From an uncultured Bacteroidota bacterium (lineage in GTDB: Bacteria > Bacteroidota > Bacteroidia > Bacteroidales > P3), in the NCBI GenBank assembly GCA_900545215.1, contig UQXW01000046.1:1-16331 (forward strand): DNA of 16,331 nucleotides, written 5' to 3'. Below, one piece after another: positions 1 through 7,614 of this stretch; position 1 is the first letter of the stretch; the number at the start of each line of letters is the position of its first letter. The notes below the pieces were generated by a model. It worked only from the letters and a program-made list of their open reading frames with translations. It was not told where the DNA came from and ran no database searches. The position numbers and the translations under genes are program-made.

Positions 1-1265
1 GTTTTGTATTCCCTCTTTTCAGGGTCGAAATACGTAAACTTCAAAGCCGGTATGGTATAAGTACCTTCAACCCTCGGTATAATGATGTAACGGAATGTAC
101 GACTGCCGCTCTGCCCCGCTGCGGTCTTGGACAGTTTATCCGAAATATCAGGGTCATACACCTCGAATTGTTCGGGAATTTCCAACTTCGGAGCTTCTAT
201 CAGACTGAGGTTACCCTGTCCGCTGATTGTAAAATCCAAGGTTATCGCCTCGTTTGTCTTGCAATAAGACGTATCCATGGAGCAAGAAACATCGAATCTG
301 CCCACTCCTCCCGAAAAATCTTCCTTACAAGGCGGCAAGTCCTCGACCTCTATCGTCAGAGCATTGGTCTTCAATTTTTTGTTGACCTTTTCAAATACCG
401 GAGTTACATTGGCAAAGAACGGATCGTTGAAAAACGCATCGAAGAACGGGTCTCCCGTCGATACCCTCTGCCTTCGAGTCGTTCCTGTTTGAAGGTGTGC
501 GACCACTTCCAAACCCATGGGTTGTATGTGCAAAGTTCCGGACTTTTGAGGATAAACCAAGACTTTGCGAAGAGTGGCAACCTGATATGACTTTCCGTCT
601 ATGATTTCTCTTTCCAAGATAGGCGTTGCCTGATTGTCCAACTCCTCCACCCAAAAGCCCTGAGAAGACGGAAATTTATCCACCATATATTCCGAAATCG
701 GCACAAGTGTGTATATCTTGTAGGATATTACTATCTCCTCGCCTTTGAAAACTTTCGTCTTGCTCGGTATCGCCCTTACGAAAACGGCTTTATCGTCTAT
801 CACTTTCACAGTAGGACTTGCTGCAGTGTTGTTCCTACGATTTGCTCCGCCGCTGTTCTGCGAACGTTGTGCCATGGAGGGATTATCCTCCACACTTATC
901 GTTACGGGTTTCGTCGTATATAACTTGCCGTTCGATTTCACACGAGCCGAAGGTATGGTTATCGTTCCCGTTGTGAGGCTTTGCAGCCAAAAAGTGAACG
1001 TCGTCGAACTGTTATCAGTGCGTTTGCCGTTTATTATGCTTACCGAAGAAGACCGTGAAGTCGAAGGTCCTCCGAGTATATTGACGTTACGAAAGGTCGG
1101 AGCGACGAAGTTCCCGACCTCCGAGGCGTTTATCGTAAAGCTAACCCTGAATCTCTCATGTAAACCTACCACTTTCGGAGCTTCACATTTGAATACAATA
1201 TCTTGCGACAAAAGATTGAATGCCGCAAATAAAACCGCAAAAAATACAAATACTCTTCTTTTCAT
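1..1265 (-). CDS. batD: BatD family protein (partial, C-terminus beyond left edge)
   Basis: This is the last visible gene of the bat operon, read from an ATG at 1265 and open to the left edge, so about 421 N-terminal residues are present. It begins MKRRVFVFF with a hydrophobic signal peptide ending near residue 21 (NLLSQ-D). Beta-rich, Ig-like periplasmic sequence follows, typical of BatD: an early APKVVGLHERFRVSFTI segment, a Ser-rich linker near residues 110-125, and a second Ig-like section with FKGEEIVISYKIYT. BatD proteins are usually around 600 residues with a C-terminal membrane segment, which would lie outside this window. The start codon lies 2 bp after the batC stop, so the two are translationally close. 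Role: predicted envelope protein working with the BatA/BatB VWA proteins. The 'oxygen tolerance' label comes from the family, and the molecular function is unproven. The identification rests on family pattern plus position. Confidence 0.85.
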   Translation of the reverse strand, partial: MKRRVFVFFAVLFAAFNLLSQDIVFKCEAPKVVGLHERFRVSFTINASEVGNFVAPTFRNVNILGGPSTSRSSSVSIINGKRTDNSSTTFTFWLQSLTTGTITIPSARVKSNGKLYTTKPVTISVEDNPSMAQRSQNSGGANRRNNTAASPTVKVIDDKAVFVRAIPSKTKVFKGEEIVISYKIYTLVPISEYMVDKFPSSQGFWVEELDNQATPILEREIIDGKSYQVATLRKVLVYPQKSGTLHIQPMGLEVVAHLQTGTTRRQRVSTGDPFFDAFFNDPFFANVTPVFEKVNKKLKTNALTIEVEDLPPCKEDFSGGVGRFDVSCSMDTSYCKTNEAITLDFTISGQGNLSLIEAPKLEIPEQFEVYDPDISDKLSKTAAGQSGSRTFRYIIIPRVEGTYTIPALKFTYFDPEKREYK

Positions 1266-1267
1266 CT

Positions 1268-2077
1268 CTACCAATCTTTTTCCACTCTGCGTTTTTGAAC
1301 CTTATCATCTTTCTGATGCTTTATCTTGTTCAGAGTATTCTTCTCATTGTTCTTCAAAGCCTCCAACATACGGTTCACCTCTTTCTTGTCTTTCTTTTCT
1401 CCCTGTGCGTTTTGCGAATCTTGCTTTTGATTTTTCTTTTCGCCGTTTCCGTTCCGTGAATCGCCGTTTTGTTTTTTTCTTTCGCCGTTCCGGTTTTCCG
1501 AATCTTCGTTACGATTTTTAGAGTTGTTATTTTGATTTTGTTGTTGCTGCTGTTGCTGTTGGTTTTGCTGCTGTCGATTGTTTTTGTTCTCCTGCTCGTT
1601 CTTTTTCAAAAGGTATTGCGTCATGGCAAGATTATACTTGGCATTGCTGTCAGACGGATTCAGCCGCAGGGTCTCTTTGTAATACTCTGCCGCTTTTTGA
1701 AGATATGTTGTCGATTGTTCTGTATTTTTCACTGTATCGGATTGAGACAACTTGAAATTGGCATTTCCGAGATTGTAAACACCGTTTGTACGATTCAGTG
1801 TATCCTCCGGAGAAAGAGATTTCAAAAACGAATCATAGTATTTGGCGGCAATATGCAGTTTGTCGTCCTTTCCCTGTTTGTAAGAAGCGTTTGCAAGATT
1901 ATATTCCGCCTTTGCATAGTTGGAGTCCGCCGCCAAAGAGGCACGATACGCATCTTCCGCTTGTTTGAACTCCGATTTGGCAAACGCTTTGTTGCCTTTT
2001 CTCAATTCGTTCTTTTCTCTGTCGCAAGCGGTGCAAACACAAACAAGCACCGACAAACACAACATGATTTTCTTCAT
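1268..2077 (-). CDS. batC: BatC-like TPR lipoprotein with Gln/Asn-rich tail
   Basis: This gene encodes 269 residues. The N-terminus is a lipoprotein signal with the lipid-acceptor Cys at residue 18 (VCTAC-DREK). Residues from about 30 to 160 form TPR-type helical repeats: AKSEFKQAEDAYRASLAAD, then a spacer, then AAEYYKETLRLNPSDSNAKYNLA. The C-terminal 100 residues are low complexity: a run rich in Gln and Asn, then a Lys/Asn/Gly/Glu-rich repeat-like tract (NGDSRNGNGEKKNQK), ending in a basic helix. Acidic/polar low-complexity tails are usual in BatC proteins, but this one is strongly Q/N-rich. It lies 12 bp after batB and 2 bp before batD in a single transcript. The likely role is an envelope-anchored scaffold that brings the BatA/BatB VWA proteins together; this is inferred from TPR function and family context. 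Confidence 0.85.
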   Translation of the reverse strand: MKKIMLCLSVLVCVCTACDREKNELRKGNKAFAKSEFKQAEDAYRASLAADSNYAKAEYNLANASYKQGKDDKLHIAAKYYDSFLKSLSPEDTLNRTNGVYNLGNANFKLSQSDTVKNTEQSTTYLQKAAEYYKETLRLNPSDSNAKYNLAMTQYLLKKNEQENKNNRQQQNQQQQQQQQNQNNNSKNRNEDSENRNGERKKQNGDSRNGNGEKKNQKQDSQNAQGEKKDKKEVNRMLEALKNNEKNTLNKIKHQKDDKVQKRRVEKDW

Positions 2078-2089
2078 CTTCTTCCGAAT

Positions 2090-3127
2090 TTATTTGCCGA
2101 AAAAGAATTTACGGTTTATGTACTTGTTCTTACGCTCGAAGATTACGTACTCGACCAACAGCAAAACCAATGCAATCATTGCAGGAATATAAAACCTGCT
2201 TTCATAGCTTTTGTATGCCACCGCTTCGTATTCGTTCTTCTCCATCTTGTTTATTCTTGCAAGAATATGTTCCAACCCTATCGAAGAATTGTTGGCACGT
2301 ATGTAAGTTCCGTTTCCTTTGTCGGCTATTTGTTTCAAAAGGTTTTCATTCAACTTCGTGAGGACGATGTTTCCGTTTGCGTCCCTCTTGTATTCGTTCG
2401 TTCCGTTTCTTTGCTTGATAGGAATGGGAGTTCCTTCTCCTCGTCCCAATCCTATGGTGTTTATCACCACTCCGTCGGAAGCTACTTCCTTCGCTACTTC
2501 GAGTGCGTCCTCTTCGTTATCCTCTCCATCGGAGATAAGGACTATACTGCGGGAACGTTTATTGTCCTGTTGCTCGCCGAAAGCGGAAAAGGCTGTCTTC
2601 AAGCTCTCGCCGATTGCTGTTCCCTGTGTTTCTATCATGGAAGGTTCGATTATATCTATGAAAGTCTTTGCCGCAGCATAATCACTCGTCATGGGAAGTT
2701 GGATAAAGGACGTTCCTGCGAAAACGACCAAGCCTATACGGTCGCCGCGAAGTTGATTTATCAAGCTGTTTATGGATTGTTTCGCTCTCGTTATCCTGTT
2801 CGGTTTCAAATCTTGGGCAAGCATGCTGTTGGAAATGTCGAGGCAGATTATCAAATCCGTTCCTTGTCTCTCTTTCTTGCCTACCGATGTGCCGCTTTGC
2901 GGATTTGCCACTGCAATTACAAGAAAAAAGAAAGCAATGTTGAGCAATGCGAACTTCAAATTCTGTTTTCCCACCGACAAATCGGGCATTATGATTTCCT
3001 GAACCCTTGTCGATGCCAAGTCTTTCAACTTCCGTTTCTTGGAACGTACGTAAAAGAAGTATAGGACATAGAACAATGGTATCAATATCAAAAGATACAA
3101 AAACTGCGGACTTTCAAAACGCAACAT
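2090..3127 (-). CDS. batB: BatB, membrane-anchored VWA domain protein
   Basis: This gene encodes 345 residues. Two N-terminal membrane segments (about 9-27 and 56-75) are followed by a von Willebrand factor A domain from about residue 90 to 290. A C-terminal membrane segment lies near 313-330 (FYIPAMIALVLLLVEYVIF). The metal-ion-dependent adhesion site is complete: DISNS at 97-101, Thr170 in GTAIGESL and Asp200 in ISDGEDN. The VWA domain should therefore be able to bind a divalent cation and a protein partner, and it lies between the membrane anchors. The NPQSG and RANNSSIGLEHIL segments are typical of the Bat VWA family. It follows batA by 10 bp and precedes batC by 12 bp. It is called BatB because it is the second VWA protein in the usual batA-batB-batC-batD order; confusion with BatA is the only realistic alternative. 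Confidence 0.9.
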   Translation of the reverse strand: MLRFESPQFLYLLILIPLFYVLYFFYVRSKKRKLKDLASTRVQEIIMPDLSVGKQNLKFALLNIAFFFLVIAVANPQSGTSVGKKERQGTDLIICLDISNSMLAQDLKPNRITRAKQSINSLINQLRGDRIGLVVFAGTSFIQLPMTSDYAAAKTFIDIIEPSMIETQGTAIGESLKTAFSAFGEQQDNKRSRSIVLISDGEDNEEDALEVAKEVASDGVVINTIGLGRGEGTPIPIKQRNGTNEYKRDANGNIVLTKLNENLLKQIADKGNGTYIRANNSSIGLEHILARINKMEKNEYEAVAYKSYESRFYIPAMIALVLLLVEYVIFERKNKYINRKFFFGK

Positions 3128-3137
3128 ATCTCTATTC

Positions 3138-4133
3138 TTATGGATTGGTTCTAAATACGGTTTTTCTCAAAAGGACTTCCAAGCAAAGCAGAAGCAGAAC
3201 GAAAGGTATGAGTCTTTGTCCCACATCGGTCGATTCTTTGTAATAAGCTACATCTATCTTGGATTTTTCCATTTTGTCTATCTCATCGAATATCGTTTTC
3301 AAGGAAGAACCTTTCGTACTGCGATAATACTTTCCTCCCGTGGTCTTTGCTATGTCTTGCAACAGAGCTTCATCGATTTTAACCTCTATGTTCTGATATT
3401 GCTTGCCGAAAGGAGTTTGGTAAGGATAAGGAGCATAACCCATTTTTCCTATTCCTATGGTATAGACCCTTATGCCGTACTCTTTTGCAATGCTTGCAGC
3501 TGTCAGAGGGTCTATTGCACCCATGTTGTTCACTCCATCGGTAACGAGGATTATCACTTTGCTCTTGCTTTTGGCATCTTTTATTCTGTTTATCGCCGTT
3601 GCCAGCCCGTCTCCTATTGCCGTACCGTCATCTATTTCCCCACTGCGTATGGATGAAAGAAGTTCCAACAAAATGTTATGGTCGATGGTCGATGGGCATT
3701 TGGTATAGGCTTCACCTGCAAAAACGACTATTCCCATATTATCGCTTTTCCGTGCCTCTATGAACTGCTGCGTTACTTCTTTTGCGGCTTCCAAACGGTT
3801 CGGACGGAAGTCTTCCGCAAGCATCGAGGTGGAAACGTCCAACGCAAAGACTATATCTATGCCTTCTATGCTTTTTTCATCTCTTGAAAAATACGTTTGC
3901 GGTCGTGCTATTGCAATTATCAGTAACGCAAGTGCCGCATAACGCAAGTAATCCGGCAATCTTCTCAATCTTAACCGCCATGTCTTTCTTGCTGAAGAGA
4001 ATTGCGAAAGATCGGAGTAAAGGAAATCGGCATGTATGCGTTTGTCGAAACGATACCTGAACAATATCAGCAAAGGTATCGCCAGCAAAAGAAACAGCAA
4101 ATAGGGATATTGAAAACTTATCTGGTTCATCAT
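3138..4133 (-). CDS. batA: BatA, membrane-anchored VWA domain protein
   Basis: This gene encodes 331 residues with the same architecture as BatB: membrane segments near 8-26 and 61-77 (RYAALALLIIAIARPQT), a VWA domain from about 92 to 290, and a C-terminal hydrophobic anchor near 308-325. The MIDAS residues are intact: DVSTS at 99-103, Thr171 in DDGTAIGDGL and Asp199 in VTDGVNN. The RPQT motif before the VWA domain is characteristic of BatA. Two consecutive ATG codons begin the gene (MMNQ). The first overlaps the TGA of the upstream gene (ATGA, 4130-4133), a layout that supports translational coupling. Predicted role: a metal-dependent protein-interaction module of the Bat envelope complex that presumably cooperates with the MoxR ATPase, as in other MoxR-VWA pairs. 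The substrate is unknown. Confidence 0.9.
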   Translation of the reverse strand: MMNQISFQYPYLLFLLLAIPLLILFRYRFDKRIHADFLYSDLSQFSSARKTWRLRLRRLPDYLRYAALALLIIAIARPQTYFSRDEKSIEGIDIVFALDVSTSMLAEDFRPNRLEAAKEVTQQFIEARKSDNMGIVVFAGEAYTKCPSTIDHNILLELLSSIRSGEIDDGTAIGDGLATAINRIKDAKSKSKVIILVTDGVNNMGAIDPLTAASIAKEYGIRVYTIGIGKMGYAPYPYQTPFGKQYQNIEVKIDEALLQDIAKTTGGKYYRSTKGSSLKTIFDEIDKMEKSKIDVAYYKESTDVGQRLIPFVLLLLCLEVLLRKTVFRTNP

Positions 4134-5074
4134 TGCGGATTTTGAGGGTTTTCAACTTGCTTTGTGCCATTCACAAAGCTTACAGCCGAATTCCACATAT
4201 TTCGGTCTGTGATTTGATCCGGTTGATATTTGGCGAACTTGACCAAATCTGCCGTTGCAAAGAGTTTATGTGCCGTTGCAAAGTTTTCGTTGTCGATTTC
4301 GCTGCAATGCTTCATTTGTTCGTCAATCTGCTGCGTCGTCATCTCGTGTGCAGATATGGCAAAGCGTCCCTCCAAGTATGTCCACAGAATTTCGCACAGT
4401 TCACTGTAATATTGTTTCTTCAATCCCTGTTCGCTCAAACGCTTCAATCGTAAATCTTCGAGGCTTTGCAATGCAACGATATGCGGTGCCACATAGACCT
4501 CCGGCTTTTTTTGCTCCACTGTCTCGACAGGGCGATTTTTCAGATACCTCATCACGAAGTACATTCCGACAATCAAAGCCGCTATAACCAAAATCGCATA
4601 AATCAAAGGCAATACTTCTTTTATGCTGAAAGGTTCTTCGATTTGACTTTTTATGTCTTTGATTTCTGTTTTCACTGTATCTATGGGATATTGCAGCACT
4701 TCTATTTGAGTAGGCAGAATTTTATAAACCTTTTCGCCGCTTTTGCTCTCGCATCTCACATAAAGACTGTCTCCCACATTGCGAACGCCCGGAATGAAAC
4801 TCATGTATCTACGGCTGTATTGCAGAAAAGTCTTTCCGGCTTCTTTTAAAGTGTCTGTCAGGGTGGCTTGCAATTCCAGACTGTCAGTGTTTGGAAATTC
4901 GTTAATCAGTTTTTGGTCTTCACTCTGCACAAACGGGACACGGAATTTCAGTTCTATGACATCACCTATGTTATATTGTCTTTTGTCGCTCCTGCTTCGT
5001 ATATCTTGAGCCGACAGGCCGATACAACATAAAAGCATACTATATAAAAGGAATATGACTATCGTTCTTTTCAT
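4130..5074 (-). CDS. Signal-peptide, single-TM protein of the bat operon (DUF4381-like layout)
   Basis: This gene encodes 314 residues. Residues 1-22 are a signal peptide (LLCCIGLSAQ-D), followed by a periplasmic Ig/BatD-like beta region (about 23-150, with YNIGDVIELKFRVPF). One membrane helix spans about 154-176. The cytoplasmic tail carries an amphipathic helical region with YYSELCEILWTYLEGRF (222-238) and SAHEMTTQQI (241-250). This tail resembles the DUF4381-type proteins that sit between DUF58 and batA in other MoxR operons. The start lies 4 bp from the DUF58 stop and its TGA overlaps the batA start. It probably links the periplasmic Bat proteins to cytoplasmic partners; that is an inference from topology and position. 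The family name is given with moderate confidence; membership of the bat operon is firm. Confidence 0.75.
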   Translation of the reverse strand: MKRTIVIFLLYSMLLCCIGLSAQDIRSRSDKRQYNIGDVIELKFRVPFVQSEDQKLINEFPNTDSLELQATLTDTLKEAGKTFLQYSRRYMSFIPGVRNVGDSLYVRCESKSGEKVYKILPTQIEVLQYPIDTVKTEIKDIKSQIEEPFSIKEVLPLIYAILVIAALIVGMYFVMRYLKNRPVETVEQKKPEVYVAPHIVALQSLEDLRLKRLSEQGLKKQYYSELCEILWTYLEGRFAISAHEMTTQQIDEQMKHCSEIDNENFATAHKLFATADLVKFAKYQPDQITDRNMWNSAVSFVNGTKQVENPQNPQ

Positions 5075-5078
5075 TCGT

Positions 5079-5948
5079 TTATCTCCTTCCTTCGGCAGCG
5101 AAAAGTTTCACCAACTGCTTTATATAATCCTCTCCGCATCTTATCCTGATGTTGTCTATGCCGTATTTCTTCATTTCATTCGTGCAAAGCATCTGCTGTT
5201 GTTTGCGATAAGAAGCAAAATTCTCCCTCGTCTGTTTGTCGGAAGTGTCCACCCAACGGATTTTATCGGTTTCCGTATCTTTGAATTGCATCAATCCCAT
5301 GTCCGGAAGCTCGAACTCTCTGCTGTCGTTGACGAATATGCAGGAGAAATCGTGCTTACGGGCTACGATATGCAGACTGTCGCCGAATGTTCCGAGGCCA
5401 TCGCTTATCAAAAAGCATGTCGAACGCTTCTTGACCACGTTATTCAAAAATATCATGGGACAAGAAAAGTCGGTACCGCCGTTTGTACGATTGAATGAAA
5501 GCAACTCACGGATTATGGTCAGTATGTGGGATACTCCTTTCTTGGGAGGGATATATTTCTCCACCTTGTCGGAAAACAAAATCACCCCTACCTTGTCGTT
5601 GTTGTGGATTGCCGAGAACGCCAACACGGCGGCAATCTCCGTTATCACTTCCGATTTAAGATTATCTCCCGAACCGAAAAATGTACTTCCGCTTACGTCA
5701 ATCAGCAATACGACGGTCAGTTCCCTCTCTTCCTCAAACACCTTGACGTACGGGTGAGTACTCCTTGCGGTTACGTTCCAATCTATATTCCTTATCTCGT
5801 CTCCGTAAGAATATTCCCTCACTTCGCTGAATGTCATACCTTTTCCCTTGAACGCGCTATGGTATTGTCCTGCGAAAACGTCCTGCGAAAGCCTCTTGGC
5901 TTTGATTTCTATCCTCCTGACCTTTTTAAGTATGTCCTCCGTGTTCAT
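5079..5948 (-). CDS. DUF58 domain protein with VWA fold
   Basis: This gene encodes 289 residues with no signal peptide or membrane helix, so it is probably cytoplasmic. The DUF58 signature is at residues 44-62: REYSYGDEIRNIDWNVTAR. A VWA-like domain follows with an intact metal site: DVSGS at 84-88, Thr159 in GGTDF and Asp183 in ISDG. Proteins of this family are encoded next to MoxR ATPases and are taken to be partners or adaptors of the ATPase. Here the gene begins 7 bp after moxR and ends 4 bp before the next operon member. Length is normal for the short, anchor-free Bacteroidota form. Function in detail is unknown; family assignment is secure. Confidence 0.92.
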   Translation of the reverse strand: MNTEDILKKVRRIEIKAKRLSQDVFAGQYHSAFKGKGMTFSEVREYSYGDEIRNIDWNVTARSTHPYVKVFEEERELTVVLLIDVSGSTFFGSGDNLKSEVITEIAAVLAFSAIHNNDKVGVILFSDKVEKYIPPKKGVSHILTIIRELLSFNRTNGGTDFSCPMIFLNNVVKKRSTCFLISDGLGTFGDSLHIVARKHDFSCIFVNDSREFELPDMGLMQFKDTETDKIRWVDTSDKQTRENFASYRKQQQMLCTNEMKKYGIDNIRIRCGEDYIKQLVKLFAAEGRR

Positions 5949-5955
5949 TTCTCAA

Positions 5956-6939
5956 TCAAGGAACATCTATCTTGTTGATTATTTCGGTTGCAATGTCTTC
6001 CGATTTGATGTTTTCGGCTTCTGCTTCGTAGGTAAGACCTATTCTATGACGGAGAACGTCCAAGCATACTGCTCTCACATCTTCCGGAATGACGTAACCT
6101 CTTCTTCTGATGAAAGCCAATGCCCGTGAAGCCAAAGCAAGGTTTATCGTTGCACGAGGAGAAGCTCCGTATGCAATGAGAGGCTTTATCTTGCTCAAAC
6201 CGTAATCCTGCGGAAAACGACTTGCGAAAACTATATCCGTGATGTAATTCTCGATTTTGGCATCTATATACACTTCTTTTACCACCTCTCTTGCATGAAT
6301 GATGTCTTGAGGCTTTATTACAGGCGAGATTGTTTGATTTTTTGGCGATATGCGACTTCTCAATATCTCCTTTTCCTCTTCCTTGTTGGGATACGTTATC
6401 ACAACCTTCATCATGAACCTGTCCATCTGTGCTTCCGGCAAAGGATATGTACCCTCCTGCTCTATGGGATTCTGAGTTGCAAGCACAAGAAAAGGCTCTT
6501 CCAATTTATAGGTGGTCTCTCCAATGGTTACCTGCCTTTCCTGCATGGCCTCCAACAAAGCCGACTGCACCTTTGCAGGAGCACGGTTGATTTCATCCGC
6601 CAACACGAAGTTGGAGAATATAGGACCTTTCTTCACGGAAAAACTTTCCTCCTTTGGGGAGTATATCATCGTACCGAGAATATCCGCAGGCAAGAGGTCG
6701 GGAGTAAACTGTATTCTGCTGAATTTGGCATCTATGCACTTGGCAAGAGCCGTTATTGCCTGCGTCTTTGCCAAGCCCGGCACACCTTCAAGCAATATAT
6801 GTCCGTTTGCCAACAAACCCATAACCAACCTTTCAACCATGTTTTTTTGTCCGACAATCACCTTGGAAATTTCCAAAGAAATCGAATCCACAAAAGCACT
6901 TTCCTGCTCGATTTTCTTATTCAACTCTATTATATCCAT
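5956..6939 (-). CDS. MoxR-type AAA+ ATPase
   Basis: This is the first gene of the bat operon, 327 residues from the ATG at 6939. The frame extends ten codons further to a TTG at 6969, but the ATG start gives the family's usual length and N-terminus (IELNKKIEQESAF). Motifs, numbered from the ATG: Walker A GVPGLAKT (52-59), Walker B VLADE (112-116) followed by INRAPAKVQSALLEAMQE, and sensor 1 ATQNP with Asn157. The C-terminal helical lid is also present (LIAYGASPRATINLALA). MoxR ATPases act as chaperone-like machines that use VWA proteins as substrate adaptors. Here three VWA partners follow in the same transcript. The assignment to the MoxR family is secure; the client protein is unknown. Confidence 0.95.
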   Translation of the reverse strand: MDIIELNKKIEQESAFVDSISLEISKVIVGQKNMVERLVMGLLANGHILLEGVPGLAKTQAITALAKCIDAKFSRIQFTPDLLPADILGTMIYSPKEESFSVKKGPIFSNFVLADEINRAPAKVQSALLEAMQERQVTIGETTYKLEEPFLVLATQNPIEQEGTYPLPEAQMDRFMMKVVITYPNKEEEKEILRSRISPKNQTISPVIKPQDIIHAREVVKEVYIDAKIENYITDIVFASRFPQDYGLSKIKPLIAYGASPRATINLALASRALAFIRRRGYVIPEDVRAVCLDVLRHRIGLTYEAEAENIKSEDIATEIINKIDVP

Positions 6940-6977
6940 ACTTTCACGATTGAATTTCAATATCGACAAGAAAAACG

Positions 6978-6985
6978 CAAATTAA
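6978..6985 (-). promoter_or_regulatory. Possible -7 box for the moxR-bat operon
   Basis: Read on the minus strand this is TTAATTTG, one mismatch from the Bacteroidota -7 consensus TAnnTTTG, and it lies 38 bp upstream of the moxR ATG. No convincing TTTG -33 box is seen at the usual spacing. No better match occurs on the minus strand between 6970 and 7600, so it is offered as a weak candidate. Confidence 0.3.
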
Positions 6986-7570
6986 AAACATTTAGTATCC
7001 GCACACGAAGAAACAATCACCCCATTAGGCAACATGAGCCGACCGAATTTACAAATGCGACTTTCGATAAGGAATAACAATCTTCTCCTTGAATTCAAAC
7101 CGACAAGGTTCCGAAACTGCTTTCTTGCTTCTCCAAATTGCAAAGCAAGAAAGCGACACGACCTAATCGGTGTTTTGACAAGGGCTTGTTCCGTCATGAT
7201 TTATCGAAGTGCTTTTCGAGGTATGGTTTTCGGGAAATTCATACTGCGGTTTTGCTTTGCATGGTGTCTTTTTTATGGTTGAAAAGAATGTTTCCAAAGG
7301 CGAAAGATGAGAAATGAGCAGTCCGAAAAGTGAAATGACTTTTCAAAAATCAGACAAGGCATCGAAAAAAAGAAACGATGGAAAAATTTGCCCCATAAAC
7401 GAGAAATACCCTTTGCAATGCCGAATAAAAGCAATTTTGCCATACTATCCTTAAATCGGATTTGCAATAAATCAAAACAAATTAAAGGTTTGAGATATGA
7501 AACAAGCAATACATAAAACTTGAAAGCAAACAAGTAACAAGAGAATGTCGATAAAATGAAAATTCTTTTG
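6986..7570. other. Gene-free region between the divergent bat operon and adhesin gene
   Basis: About 585 bp with no convincing gene on either strand. The short open frames here have no recognisable domain, no good start context and atypical composition (runs of Phe/Cys/Ser or Arg). The region holds a perfect 12-bp inverted repeat (7119-7154) and a small 7-bp hairpin (7325-7331 / 7338-7344). Otherwise it is A+T-rich spacer between two divergent promoters. Confidence 0.6.
7119..7154. repeat. Perfect 12-bp inverted repeat
   Basis: GCTTTCTTGCTT (7119-7130) pairs perfectly with AAGCAAGAAAGC (7143-7154) around a 12-nt loop. No T-run follows on either strand, so it is not a normal intrinsic terminator. 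It could be an RNA hairpin, a protein-binding palindrome, or a remnant of a small repeated element. Confidence 0.75.
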
Positions 7571-7578
7571 TACTTTTG
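7571..7578 (+). promoter_or_regulatory. Bacteroidota-type -7 box for the T9SS adhesin gene
   Basis: TACTTTTG matches TAnnTTTG exactly and lies 36 bp upstream of the ATG at 7615. The -33 element is poor (no TTTG at 19-21 bp upstream). An A-rich leader without a Shine-Dalgarno sequence follows, as is usual in this phylum. Confidence 0.7.
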
Positions 7579-7614
7579 CGGCGTTAAAATAGTAAACATC
7601 AAAACACACAAACT

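Noticed and set aside
745..1521. Plus-strand open frame of 258 codons
   Set aside because: It overlaps the batD start and batC end in antisense, ends in a Phe/Arg repeat that is the complement of low-complexity BatC codons, and shows no recognisable domain.
1469..3064. Long plus-strand open frame (531 codons) across batC and batB
   Set aside because: It is antisense to two well-recognised genes, has low-complexity Leu/Val/Cys-rich sequence with no domain, and begins in the complement of the BatC Q/N tract. It is a shadow of the real genes.
6982..7197. 71-codon minus-strand frame just upstream of moxR
   Set aside because: It contains the 12-bp inverted repeat and the candidate moxR promoter; Arg/Cys-rich composition and no similarity that I recognise.
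7081..7200. Loose similarity between the minus strand here and plus strand 11645-11700 (both contain GGAACAA and TCGTGTCG blocks)
   Set aside because: Only about half to two thirds of positions match by eye with a gap; too weak to call a shared element without an alignment.
7273..7611. 112-codon minus-strand frame opposite the adhesin promoter
   Set aside because: Phe/Leu/Cys-rich translation of A+T-rich spacer, overlapping the adhesin promoter; no signal-peptide or domain logic.
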